Shown here one piece after another: positions 8,544-16,254 of a stretch of DNA of 16,876 bases. The stretch is taken from contig JAMOPX010000079.1 of NCBI GenBank assembly GCA_027064285.1, positions 1 to 16,876 of the forward strand. The letters run 5' to 3'. Source of the DNA: Desulfobacterales bacterium. Its GTDB lineage: Bacteria; Desulfobacterota; DSM-4660; Desulfatiglandales; JALVZP01. Below the pieces are notes generated by a model, which saw nothing but the letters and a program-made list of their open reading frames with translations, was not told the origin of the DNA and searched no databases. Within the stretch, counting starts at the first letter, position 1, and each line of letters opens with the position of its first letter. The translations under genes were made by a program, and so were the position numbers.

Positions 8544-8770
8544 TCATCTCATATCAGAAAAAAAATTTTTTTGCCACAAATTACTGAGGATGTTCAAAAG
8601 TCTTTTTGACTCATCTGGGGTCAAGTCCAAGATTTCCTGTAAAAAATGAGCCAAACATATGGTTAATATATCTCCTCTATTTTGTGTATATTTTGTTGAG
8701 ATTTTTCTTTAATTCCTAATTCTTTTCTCAAGTTATCCAAATAGGTGGGATCTCTGGTTACTTGTTTTTT
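8544..8770 (-). pseudogene. Possible frame-broken small gene upstream of the RNase
   Basis: On the minus strand two protein-like reading frames abut. One runs 8770-8663 and contains DPTYLDNLRKELGIKEK. The other ends at 8544 with LQEILDLTPDESKRLLNIL and NLWQ. They would join into one ~70-residue helical, charged protein if two bases of the TATA tract at 8666-8671 were absent. Neither part has a good ATG start, although GAGGAG lies at 8672-8677 (read on minus). The final stop is four bases from the RNase start, the spacing of a real operon gene. I recognise no family. It may be a decayed gene, a slippage-controlled gene, or chance. Confidence 0.35.
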
Positions 8771-8780
8771 TTAGGGCTTT

Positions 8781-8808
8781 TTGTTAGCTTTACACGGATA
8801 ATTATAAT
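8781..8808 (+). promoter_or_regulatory. Sigma70-like promoter of kdsD
   Basis: The -35 box is TTGTTA (8781-8786, 4 of 6 consensus), the spacer is 16 bases, and the -10 box is a perfect TATAAT (8803-8808), 36 bases before the chosen ATG. The -10 lies in the palindrome ATTATAAT (8801-8808), so it could also serve the minus-strand RNase genes. The minus -35 would be poor (CTTAGA). Confidence 0.55.
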
Positions 8809-8844
8809 TGTAAATAAGAAAATCTAAGGTTGGAGAAAATCAAT

Positions 8845-9849
8845 ATGGTCATAGTAGATTATGCAAAAGAGGTGTTGAGAATAGAATCAGAAGCTATTTC
8901 AGCCCTTATAAAAAGGATAGGACCTGAATTTGAAAAAGCAGTAAAACTGATACTTAACTCTAAGGGGAGAGTTATACTTACTGGAATGGGAAAATCTGGG
9001 CTCATAGGAAGAAAGATTTCAGCCACTCTAAACAGTACTGGCACACCATCCACTTTTCTTCATCCTGCTGAGGCAATACATGGGGACCTGGGAATGGTCA
9101 CCAAAGACGACATAGTAGTAGCAATCTCCAATGGTGGCAGAACCATAGAAATAAATAGATTGCTTCCTATTTTAAAAAATATAGGGGTAAAGATAATAGC
9201 CTTTACAGGAGATCCCAGTTCTCCAATGGCAAAGATGAGCGATGTGGTAATAGATGTGGGAGTGGAAAGAGAAGCCTGCCCTATGAATCTTGCTCCAACC
9301 GCAAGCACAACTGCTGCCTTGGCAATGGGAGATGCGCTTGCCGTAGCGCTTATCCACTGCAGAAGGTTTACAAAGGAAGACTTTAAAAAATTTCATCCAG
9401 GAGGAAGTCTTGGAGAAAGACTTGCCAGCAGAGTAAAAGAAGTAATGAGAGAAGGAAACAGGATTCCCATGGTATCCGAAGATGCCTCTCTGCAAGAGGT
9501 GCTTAGTGAAATAAATCAGAAAAACCTCGGAGCAACACTAGTGACAGATTCAGAGAAAAGGCTGGAAGGAATCATATGCGATGGAGATATAAGAAGAGCC
9601 CTTATAAAGTACGGCGACATAAGCCACATGAAAGCAAAAGATCTCATGACACCCTCTCCCAAGGTAGTAGATGAAAACCAGAGTGCAGGAGAAGCTCTTT
9701 CATTAATGGAATTTTATGGTATCACTCATTTAGTAATAATAGATGAAATGAGAAGGGTGAAAGGAATTATACATCTTCATGACATACTTGGAAGAGAGGA
9801 GTTTAAGATAAATGCAGGCATGTTTCCCACCAAAGAGTCTCATAAGTAA
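8845..9849 (+). CDS. kdsD: Arabinose-5-phosphate isomerase (KdsD/KpsF family)
   Basis: A 334-residue cytosolic enzyme that interconverts ribulose-5-phosphate and arabinose-5-phosphate, the first step to Kdo for LPS or capsule. The SIS domain is ~34-165, with GMGKSG at 47-52, HPAEAIHGDLG at 73-83, and FHPGGSLG at 183-190. Catalytic residues reported for E. coli KdsD (Lys59, Glu111, Glu152, His193) map with a constant offset to Lys50, Glu102, Glu143 and His184. Two CBS domains follow (~200-255 and ~268-322), as in full-length family members. ATG 8845 is preferred over TTG 8830 because GGAG (8832-8835) sits nine bases upstream of the ATG. The gene appears to be transcribed alone from the promoter just upstream. 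Confidence 0.92.
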   Translation: MVIVDYAKEVLRIESEAISALIKRIGPEFEKAVKLILNSKGRVILTGMGKSGLIGRKISATLNSTGTPSTFLHPAEAIHGDLGMVTKDDIVVAISNGGRTIEINRLLPILKNIGVKIIAFTGDPSSPMAKMSDVVIDVGVEREACPMNLAPTASTTAALAMGDALAVALIHCRRFTKEDFKKFHPGGSLGERLASRVKEVMREGNRIPMVSEDASLQEVLSEINQKNLGATLVTDSEKRLEGIICDGDIRRALIKYGDISHMKAKDLMTPSPKVVDENQSAGEALSLMEFYGITHLVIIDEMRRVKGIIHLHDILGREEFKINAGMFPTKESHK

Positions 9850-9962
9850 ATCTGAAAGAATAATGTATTCTCAGAGCATTTAAGAACCTATTCTTTTAAA
9901 AGGACTGATATTTTTTGGAGATCTGAGAAGGGCTATAAACTATCAGCATACAGGAAAAGAAG

Positions 9963-9999
9963 ACTATAGTTATCCGCAATTATGCGGATAACTATAAGT
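9963..9999. repeat. Hairpin related to the ATTCCGC palindrome family
   Basis: Arms TATAGTTATCCGCA (9965-9978) and TGCGGATAACTATA (9983-9996) are perfectly complementary over 14 bases with loop ATTA. Two more pairs follow past a one-base bulge. The arm differs from the larger palindrome family arm TATAGTATTCCGCA at only two positions, so it looks like a shorter relative. No T run follows, so it is not a standard terminator. Confidence 0.6.
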
Positions 10000-10033
10000 A
10001 AAATAATAAATTGTTTTCCTTTCATATTTGCAT

Positions 10034-10080
10034 AATGTATAGTATTCCGTAAAATATCAAATTTTAGAATACTACACATT
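10034..10080 (+). repeat. Palindromic repeat copy A, also terminator-like
   Basis: The left side (10034-10055) and right side (10061-10080) pair around loop ATCAA with one mismatch and a two-base CG bulge. Bases 10038-10065 match the perfect copy at 16258-16285 except for one C/T. Eight T at 10079-10086 follow directly, so on the + strand this copy could end transcription after kdsD, though its stem is AT-rich. Confidence 0.7.
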
Positions 10081-10085
10081 TTTTT

Positions 10086-10119
10086 TGAGGCTGTTCGAAA
10101 CAATTTTTGAACAGCCTCA
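10086..10119. repeat. Strong hairpin just upstream of trmO
   Basis: TGAGGCTGTTC (10086-10096) and GAACAGCCTCA (10109-10119) are perfect complements. The stem can extend inward by four pairs including one G-T. It ends 15 bases before the trmO ATG and just before its likely AAAGGGA ribosome site. The T run lies on its 5' side, so it is not an ordinary terminator for trmO-direction transcripts. It could influence trmO translation or be an unrelated repeat; the sequence does not decide. Confidence 0.5.
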
Positions 10120-10134
10120 GAAAGGGAATATAAA

Positions 10135-10557
10135 ATGAGAGAAAAAAGATTTTACATATATCCTGTAGGAGTTATAAAAAAATCTAATAATGAGACCTTT
10201 ATAGAGATATATCCAGAATACAAGGATGCACTTCTCAATCTGGAACACTACTCTCACATAATAGTGCTATTTTGGTTTGACAAAAATGATATTCCTGAAA
10301 AAAGAGAGATTCTTCAGGTACATCCCAGAAGACACAAAGGTGCTCCCCTGTCAGGTGTATTTGCTACATGCTCTCCTGTAAGACCAAATCTCATAGGACT
10401 TACAATCTGTAAGATTGATAAAATAGATAAAAATATTATCAAAATCAGTGACATAGACGCATTTGATAATACTCCTGTCTTAGATATAAAGCCTTACATA
10501 CCCAAAGAACATATGCTTTTAGAAGAAGAGATAAAGGTTCCAGAATGGATGAAGTAG
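10135..10557 (+). CDS. trmO: TrmO/TsaA-type tRNA (m6t6A37) methyltransferase, short form
   Basis: A 140-residue protein of the TsaA/UPF0066 beta-barrel methyltransferase family. These use SAM to N6-methylate t6A37 of threonine tRNA. The start reads YPVGVI, then HIIVLFWF, HPRRHKGAPLSG, and the two signature blocks GVFATCSPVRPNLIGLT (74-90) and DAFDNTPVLDIKPY (108-121). It is the compact single-domain form; E. coli TrmO is ~235 residues with an extra C-terminal region. Three usually conserved positions differ: Arg to Cys79 in ATRSP, Pro to Leu in RPNP, and Gly to Asn in DGTP. Activity is therefore less certain than family membership. AAAGGGA upstream supports the ATG. The 3' end overlaps recD2 by 13 bases. 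Confidence 0.85.
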   Translation: MREKRFYIYPVGVIKKSNNETFIEIYPEYKDALLNLEHYSHIIVLFWFDKNDIPEKREILQVHPRRHKGAPLSGVFATCSPVRPNLIGLTICKIDKIDKNIIKISDIDAFDNTPVLDIKPYIPKEHMLLEEEIKVPEWMK

Positions 10558-12713
10558 AGAGAAACATAGAGGAGCTCAAAGGACAGATAGAAAGGATCAC
10601 CTTTGTCAGCGAAGAAGATGGATTCTCGATTGTAAAGATAAGAGTGGCAGGAAAAAAAGAACCAATTACTGCTGTTGGACACCTTATGTCTCCAAGCCCT
10701 GGAGAAATCATAGAGATGAAAGGAAAGTGGGTAAAACACCCTAAGTATGGAAGTCAATTCAAGATAATAAGCTATAAAACAAGTGTTCCTGCAAGTGTAT
10801 ATGGAATAGAAAAATACTTGGGTTCAGGTCTTATAAAAGGGATAGGTCCTGTTATGGCCAAAAGAATTGTGAAGAGATTTGGAAAGGAAACCTTAAACAT
10901 CATAGAGGAAGACATAGAAAAACTTAAACAGGTGGAGGGAATAGGAGAAAAAAGAATCAGTATGATAAAAAAAGCATGGGATGAGCAAAGGGAGATCAGG
11001 GGTCTTATGATATTCCTGCAGGAGCATGGAATAAGCCCGTCCTATGCACCAAAGATATATAGAAAGTATAGGGAAAAATCTATCCAGATAATAAAAGAGA
11101 ACCCTTACAGACTTGCTATGGACATATACGGAATCGGTTTTATTACAGCAGACAGGATAGCTGAAAAACTGGGATTTCCTAAGGATTCAGAGCTAAGAGC
11201 AATGTCAGGAATAATATATGTGCTTCAGCAGGTGGCTGATGAAGGGCATGTTTATTTCCCATATGAGGAACTGCTGGAAAGATGTAAGAAGATACTGGAT
11301 ATAAGCCAGGACACAATAGAAAATGCCTTAGAGAAGCTTCAGACTGAAGGAAAAGTGATAAGGGATGATGAGGCCATATATTTATCTCAATTCTATGTAT
11401 GCGAGACAAGTGTAGCAAAAAGGCTCATAAGACTTATGGAAATGCCTAAATCCATAAGAAGGATAAACACTGAAAAGGCAATAGAATGGGTTCAGAAAAA
11501 GCTTAGAATAAAGCTTGCCAAGAGGCAGAAAGATGCCATAAGGGCAATCTCTGAAAACAAGATACTGATAATCACTGGTGGACCTGGAACAGGAAAGACC
11601 ACTGTTATAAATGCCATAATAAAGATATTTTCTCAGATAGGGGCAAAGATATTGCTTGCAGCTCCTACAGGAAGGGCATCTAAAAGGATGACAGAAACAA
11701 GTGGATATGAGGCAAAGACAATACACAGACTCTTAGAATACAGTCCTGAAAAAGGAGAATTTAAAAAGAATGAAAGATCTCCTCTTAAATGTGATATCTT
11801 AATAATAGACGAGGCATCTATGATAGACATTGTTCTGATGCATCACCTTATAAAGGCAGTGCCTTTAAATGCTACTGTTGTTATTGTAGGAGATGTGAAT
11901 CAGCTTCCATCTGTTGGACCGGGAAGTGTCCTAAAAGATATGATCTCCTCTAAGGTCTTTCCTGTTGTGGAACTGAATGAGATATTCAGGCAGGCAAGAG
12001 AAAGCCTCATTGTGATAAATGCACACAGGATAAATGCTGGCGAGTTTCCTATATTCAAATCTGAAAGAAAAAATGCTGACTTCTATTTCATAGAAGAGGA
12101 AGATCCTGAAAAAGGGCTTTCAATCATAATAGAGCTTGTAAAAAACAGGATTCCAAAGAAGTTTGGATTTAACCCCTACGAGGATATTCAAGTTATAAGT
12201 CCTATGAATAAAGGCATCATAGGTTCAGAGAATCTGAATGAAAAGCTTCAGGAGGCAATTAATCCCTCTTCTTTTGGAATAATAAGAGGGGCAAAGAAAC
12301 TCAAGCTCAGAGATAAAGTAATGCAGCTCAGAAATAATTATGAAAAAGGGGTTTTTAATGGTGATATAGGCAAGATAGTAAAGATAGATCAGGAAAATCA
12401 GGAAGTCTTTATTGTCTTTGATACAGGAATTGTGACCTACGATTACTCAGAGCTGGATGAAATAAGCCTTGCCTATGCTATATCTGTTCATAAAGCTCAG
12501 GGTTCAGAATATCCTGCAGTAGTTATTCCTATCTTTATACAGCACTATGTGCTTCTTCAGAGAAATCTGATATATACTGCAATCACAAGAGGAAAAAAGC
12601 TTGTTGTTATGGTAGGAACAAAAAAGGCCTTTTTAATAGGAATAAAAAACAACAAAATTCAAAAAAGATATACCAAGCTAAACAAAAGGCTTTCAGAAAG
12701 TGAATTGATTTGA
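10545..12713 (+). CDS. recD2: RecD2-family DNA helicase (SF1B, 5'-3')
   Basis: A 722-residue protein of RecD2/TraA-like length. An OB-like N-domain (~10-80) is followed by helix-hairpin-helix repeats (~88-160, GLIKGIGPVMAKRI and LKQVEGIGEKRI) and a second HhH-like segment near 190-210 (YGIGFITADRIAEKLGF). The helicase core has Walker A GGPGTGKTT (345-353), motif Ia APTGRASKRM, Walker B IIDEASM (420-426), motif III VGDVNQLPSVGPG, motif IV-like FRQAR, and motifs V/VI VHKAQGSEYP and YTAITRGKK. All ATPase motifs are intact. RecD2 acts alone, not in RecBCD, in stress tolerance and repair. Its start inside trmO, with only weak ribosome-site similarity, suggests translational coupling. Confidence 0.93.
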   Translation: MDEVERNIEELKGQIERITFVSEEDGFSIVKIRVAGKKEPITAVGHLMSPSPGEIIEMKGKWVKHPKYGSQFKIISYKTSVPASVYGIEKYLGSGLIKGIGPVMAKRIVKRFGKETLNIIEEDIEKLKQVEGIGEKRISMIKKAWDEQREIRGLMIFLQEHGISPSYAPKIYRKYREKSIQIIKENPYRLAMDIYGIGFITADRIAEKLGFPKDSELRAMSGIIYVLQQVADEGHVYFPYEELLERCKKILDISQDTIENALEKLQTEGKVIRDDEAIYLSQFYVCETSVAKRLIRLMEMPKSIRRINTEKAIEWVQKKLRIKLAKRQKDAIRAISENKILIITGGPGTGKTTVINAIIKIFSQIGAKILLAAPTGRASKRMTETSGYEAKTIHRLLEYSPEKGEFKKNERSPLKCDILIIDEASMIDIVLMHHLIKAVPLNATVVIVGDVNQLPSVGPGSVLKDMISSKVFPVVELNEIFRQARESLIVINAHRINAGEFPIFKSERKNADFYFIEEEDPEKGLSIIIELVKNRIPKKFGFNPYEDIQVISPMNKGIIGSENLNEKLQEAINPSSFGIIRGAKKLKLRDKVMQLRNNYEKGVFNGDIGKIVKIDQENQEVFIVFDTGIVTYDYSELDEISLAYAISVHKAQGSEYPAVVIPIFIQHYVLLQRNLIYTAITRGKKLVVMVGTKKAFLIGIKNNKIQKRYTKLNKRLSESELI

Positions 12714-12769
12714 AATAAAAATTTTTTTTTGTTAGATAAGCAATGCAAATCTGAGTAAGGGGTGCTATC

Positions 12770-15529
12770 ATGAATAAAGAAAACATAATAACAATAAATG
12801 GACAGGAATTTAGCTTTGAATCAGGTGAAACCATTTTGGATGTTGCTACAAGAAACGGGATATACATCCCTACTCTGTGCTATTTAAAAAGAGCAACTCC
12901 AACAGGTTCGTGCAGAATATGTGTTGTAGAAGTAGAAGGAGCAGAGAATCTGGTTACTTCTTGTTCCACACCAGCCTCTCCAGGAATGAAGATAAAGACA
13001 GACAGCCCGCGAGTAATTGAAGAAAGAAAGACTATTTTAGAACTGCTCATCTCTTCTGGCAATCACAACTGTCTTATTCAGGATCTGGATCAACAGGAAT
13101 GGACAGATTTTCAGCTGAAAAGCATGGAAATAAAAGGACATGAACAGATTTGTCCTGCATATGGAGAATGTAGACTTCAGGATCTTGCAATACGCTATAG
13201 GGTAAAACCTCGATTTAGACCAAAGGAAAGCGAATATCCGCCAGAAGAAAATCCATTTTTTATAAGAGACTTTTCCAGATGCATAGTGTGTGGCCGCTGT
13301 GTTCAGGCATGCAACGAGATACAGGTAAACAATGCCATAAGTTTTGGCTATAGAGGAGCTGAATCAAAGGTAATAGCAAAGGAAGATTATCCTCTTACTA
13401 ACTCAGACTGTGTATTCTGCGGAGAGTGTGTTCAAGTATGTCCTGTGGGGGCACTGGTTCCAAAAAGCGTTATTACAAATAAGGTTCTTCCTAATGAGGT
13501 AAAAAAAGTTAGAACCACTTGCTCCTATTGTGGTGTAGGATGCCAGATATATTTACATATAAAGGATAATAAAGTGGTAGAAGTAACAGGTGTTGAAGAA
13601 ACAGCTCCAAATTACGGAAGCTTATGTGTTAAAGGAAGATTTGGATATGAGTTTATAAATCACCCTGACAGGCTCAAAAAACCCCTTATAAAAGAAAACG
13701 GCAAATTTAGAGAGGCAGAATGGGATGAAGCACTTGATTTAGTAGCCAATAAGTTAAAAGAGATAAAAGAAAAATTCGGTCCAGACTCCATAGGATTTCT
13801 TACAAGTGCAAGGGCCACAAATGAAGAAAATTACATTGCTCAGAAATTTACAAGAGCAACCTTGGGCACCAATAACATAGATCACTGTGCGCGTCTCTGA
13901 CACTCCTCTACTGTGGCAGGTCTTGCCGCAGCATTTGGAAGTGGTGCAATGACCAATACTATTGCTGACTTAGAAAAGGCAGAGGTCATTTTAGTAACTG
14001 GATCAAACACTACTGAAAATCATCCTGTTATATCTACTTACATAAAGAGGGCAGTTACTCAAAAAGGTGCAAAGCTGATAGTTGTTGATCCAAGAAAGAT
14101 TACTCTTACTAAATTTGCTACCATATGGATGAGGCCAAGACTTGGAACAGATGTGGCGTGGATAAATGGGATGATGCATGTGATTATAAAAGAAGGACTT
14201 CATGATAAAGAGTATATCAAAGAGAGAACAGTTGGGTTTAAAGAGATGAAAAAGGTGGTAGAGAAGTACACACCCGAATACGTAGAGCAGATTACAGGAA
14301 TACCAAAAGAAAAGATAATAGAGGCAGCAAGACTTTATGGAAAGGCAAAAGCAGCATCTATCGTGTATGCAATGGGAATAACACAGCACATAACAGGCAC
14401 TGATAATGTCAAATCCCTTGCTAATCTTGCCATGCTATGCGGAAATGTTGGAATTGAGGGAGGAGGAGTAAATCCTCTAAGAGGTCAGAATAATGTTCAA
14501 GGTGCATGTGATATGGGAGGTCTTCCCAATGTTTACTCTGGATATCAGAGGGTAGATGATCCTCAGATAAGAGAAAAGATGGCAAAGGCATGGGGTGTAG
14601 ATTCTCTGCCTGAAAAGGTAGGGTTTGCTGTTACAGAGATGATGGATTTAGCACATAAAGGAGAGCTAAAGGCTCTTTACATAATGGGAGAAAATCCTGC
14701 TGTTTCAGATCCTGATCTGAATCATGTAAAAGAGGCCCTTGAAAAATTGGACTTTCTTGTGGTTCAAGATATATTTTTGACAGAGACCGCTCAATTTGCA
14801 GATGTTGTGCTTCCATCTCTCTCCTTTGCAGAAAAGGAAGGAACCTTTACCAACACAGAAAGAAGGGTGCAAAGAGTAAGAAAGGCGATAAATCCTAGTG
14901 GAGAGGCAAAAGAAGACTGGAAGATATTATGCGAAATCTCCATGCGCATGGGATACCCGATGAATTATGGAAGTGTAAAAGACATTATGAGAGAGATAGG
15001 AAGTGTAACACCGTCTTACTCTGGGATAAGTTATGAAAGAATAGAAAAAGAGGGCATACATTGGCCTTGTCCATCATCTGAGCATCCAGGAACTCCAATT
15101 CTTCATGTAGGAAAGTTTGCCTCAGGCAAAGGGGTATTTCATGCAATTGAATACATGCCACCAGCAGAGCTACCAGATAAAGAATATCCATTCTTCCTTA
15201 CTACAGGCAGAATCCTGTATCAGTACCATACAAGAACAATGACCATGAGAACCCCACTTAATGAAGTAAGTCCTGATTGTTTTGTAGAGGTCTCAAAAGA
15301 TGATGCCCGCAGGATTGGAATAAAAGAAGGTGACATTATAAAAGTAGCCTCTAGAAGAGGAGAAATAAAAGCAAAAGCTGTTATTACTGATACAGTGGAT
15401 AAAGGTACGATCTTTATTCCATTCCATTATGCTAATGCAGCAGCAAATATGTTGACAAACAAGGCTATTGATCCAGTAGCAAAGATTCCAGAATACAAGG
15501 TATGTGCGGTAAGGATAGAAAAGGTATAG
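12770..15529 (+). CDS. fdhF: Formate dehydrogenase alpha subunit, selenocysteine-containing
   Basis: A 919-residue protein read through an in-frame TGA at 13898-13900 (codon 377) as selenocysteine. AAGGGGTG (12757-12764) supports the ATG. A NuoG-like N-part has a [2Fe-2S] site (Cys37, Cys48, Cys51, Cys65), a His99/Cys101 then Cys128/Cys134 region, and two [4Fe-4S] sites (Cys171/174/177/181 and Cys214/217/220/224). The catalytic module begins with its own [4Fe-4S] site (Cys251, Cys254, Cys258, Cys286) and Lys288, then ARL-Sec-HSSTVAGL, MGENPAVSDPD, and a C-terminal molybdopterin-binding domain. It oxidises formate or reduces CO2 at a Mo/W-bis-MGD site. The NuoG-like part usually docks onto NuoE/F-like or hydrogenase subunits, none of which follows here. 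Confidence 0.95.
13898..13931 (+). promoter_or_regulatory. Bacterial SECIS element with UGA-Sec codon
   Basis: After the TGA at 13898-13900, ten bases precede a hairpin: arms CTGTGGCA (13911-13918) and TGCCGCAG (13924-13931) pair over eight bases with one G-T, and the loop is GGTCT. The GGUCU apical loop and ~10-base spacing are those of the E. coli fdhF SECIS bound by SelB. This decides that the stop is recoded, not a nonsense mutation. Confidence 0.93.
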
Positions 15530-15534
15530 GAGGG
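15528..15534 (+). promoter_or_regulatory. Orphan Shine-Dalgarno after fdhF
   Basis: AGGAGGG overlaps the fdhF stop (TAG 15527-15529), as for a tightly coupled next gene, but no start codon follows at a usable distance. Instead the palindromic repeat begins at 15536. This suggests that a downstream gene was cut away or displaced. Confidence 0.5.
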
Positions 15535-15535
15535 T

Positions 15536-15570
15536 TATAGTATTCCGCAAAATTTGATATTTTGAGGATG
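15536..15570. repeat. Palindromic repeat copy B, degraded right arm
   Basis: TATAGTATTCCGCAAAAT (15536-15553) is identical to the left arm of the perfect copy at 16258-16275. The loop is TTGAT, the reverse complement of ATCAA, so this copy is in the opposite orientation. The right arm keeps ATTTTG and GGA and then diverges. It starts six bases after the fdhF stop. Bases 15561-15614 beyond it contain the short open end EDAPLLREIIDLEDIDG before a stop, a possible gene relic. Confidence 0.6.
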
Positions 15571-15621
15571 CTCCTTTACTTAGAGAAATTATTGATCTTG
15601 AAGACATAGATGGATAAGGAA

Positions 15622-15651
15622 TAGACAAAAACTTTAAAATTTTGCTATTTT
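15622..15651 (+). promoter_or_regulatory. Extended -10 promoter for the PilZ gene
   Basis: The -35 box is TAGACA (15622-15627, 5 of 6), the spacer is 18 bases, and the -10 box is TATTTT (15646-15651) preceded by TGC, an extended -10 motif. A start site about seven bases downstream would fall on the A of the ATG at 15658. Confidence 0.45.
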
Positions 15652-15657
15652 TTTAAT

Positions 15658-16254
15658 ATGCGGGATCTAAAAGAAACAGGTATCCAAATAGGCTCTTGGT
15701 TGTATTTGCAATTTGAAGAAAAAAAAGAAGCACAAAAGGCACTTTTTGTGGGATTAAAACCAGAAAAATATTTAGTCACTACAGTTCCTGCAACAAATCT
15801 TTTAAAGAAAACAGAAGATCTCGTCGTATATTTCCATGATAGTGAAGGGTTGTATGAATTTCATACCAATATTTTGGAATTCTTAGAACATCCTATAGAA
15901 CTTCTTCTCCTCAAGTATCCAGATCGTGTAATAACGAGAGAGAAGAGAAACTACAAAAGGATAAAGTGTTTTGTCTCTGCAAGAGTGCAGTATAGTTCAG
16001 AAAATGGTTCAGAAGTTGTAGAAGGAATTATAAAAGATGTAAGTAAAAAAGGTTGCAGAATTACATTTCCTTCAAATAAATTAAAAAAGAGCTCTTTTAA
16101 AGAAGATGAAAAGATTTTAATTATACTTAAATTTCCTGGTATTCCTGGAGAGCAAAAAATAGGCGGATACATAAGAAATATATCCTGCATAGAAAAGGAG
16201 ATTTCTTTGGGAATAGAATTTGATGAATTTGCCTGGTGGGCACCCCCATACTGA
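15658..16254 (+). CDS. PilZ-domain (YcgR-like) c-di-GMP-binding protein
   Basis: A 198-residue cytosolic protein. The N-terminal ~10-90 is beta-rich and resembles the YcgR N-domain (GSWLYLQF, then short strands ending LLLLKYPDRVI). The C-terminal PilZ domain (~94-195) has both c-di-GMP signatures: RxxxR as Arg97 to Arg101 (RNYKR) and D-x-S-x-x-G as Asp127, Ser129, Gly132. It should sense c-di-GMP and act on motility or another envelope function; no flagellar gene is nearby. No Shine-Dalgarno precedes the ATG, and the proposed promoter predicts an mRNA starting at or near it. The gene sits between two copies of the palindromic repeat. Confidence 0.85.
   Translation: MRDLKETGIQIGSWLYLQFEEKKEAQKALFVGLKPEKYLVTTVPATNLLKKTEDLVVYFHDSEGLYEFHTNILEFLEHPIELLLLKYPDRVITREKRNYKRIKCFVSARVQYSSENGSEVVEGIIKDVSKKGCRITFPSNKLKKSSFKEDEKILIILKFPGIPGEQKIGGYIRNISCIEKEISLGIEFDEFAWWAPPY

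Larger units (their letters stand above)
9850..10134. other. 285-base intergenic region with three hairpins
   Basis: The region between kdsD and trmO holds a 34-codon open stretch without start (9887-9991, containing GDLRRAINYQHTGKEDYSY), then a hairpin at 9963-9999, a palindromic repeat at 10034-10080 followed by eight T, and another hairpin at 10086-10119. The open stretch runs into the first hairpin and may be the end of a lost gene. I recognise no family in it, and its short length makes chance plausible. Confidence 0.4.

Noticed and set aside
8585..8599. Similarity of TGAGGATGTTCAAAA here to TGAGGCTGTTCGAAA at 10086, as shared IS ends
   Set aside because: The 8585 copy lies within a protein-like frame on the minus strand, has no matching arm, and differs at two of 15 bases; chance is likely.
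8830..8844. TTG as kdsD start
   Set aside because: GGAG at 8832-8835 would lie inside the start region; it is well placed for ATG 8845.
9887..9991. 34-codon open stretch after kdsD as a gene
   Set aside because: It has no start codon, runs into a hairpin and has no recognised family; kept only as a note in the intergenic entry.
12714..12769. A/T run between recD2 and fdhF as an intrinsic terminator
   Set aside because: The stretch of A then about nine T lacks any GC stem.
13898..13900. Stop codon read as a nonsense mutation splitting fdhF into two genes or a pseudogene
   Set aside because: It lies at the known Sec site and is followed by a well-formed SECIS hairpin; both sides are fully intact.
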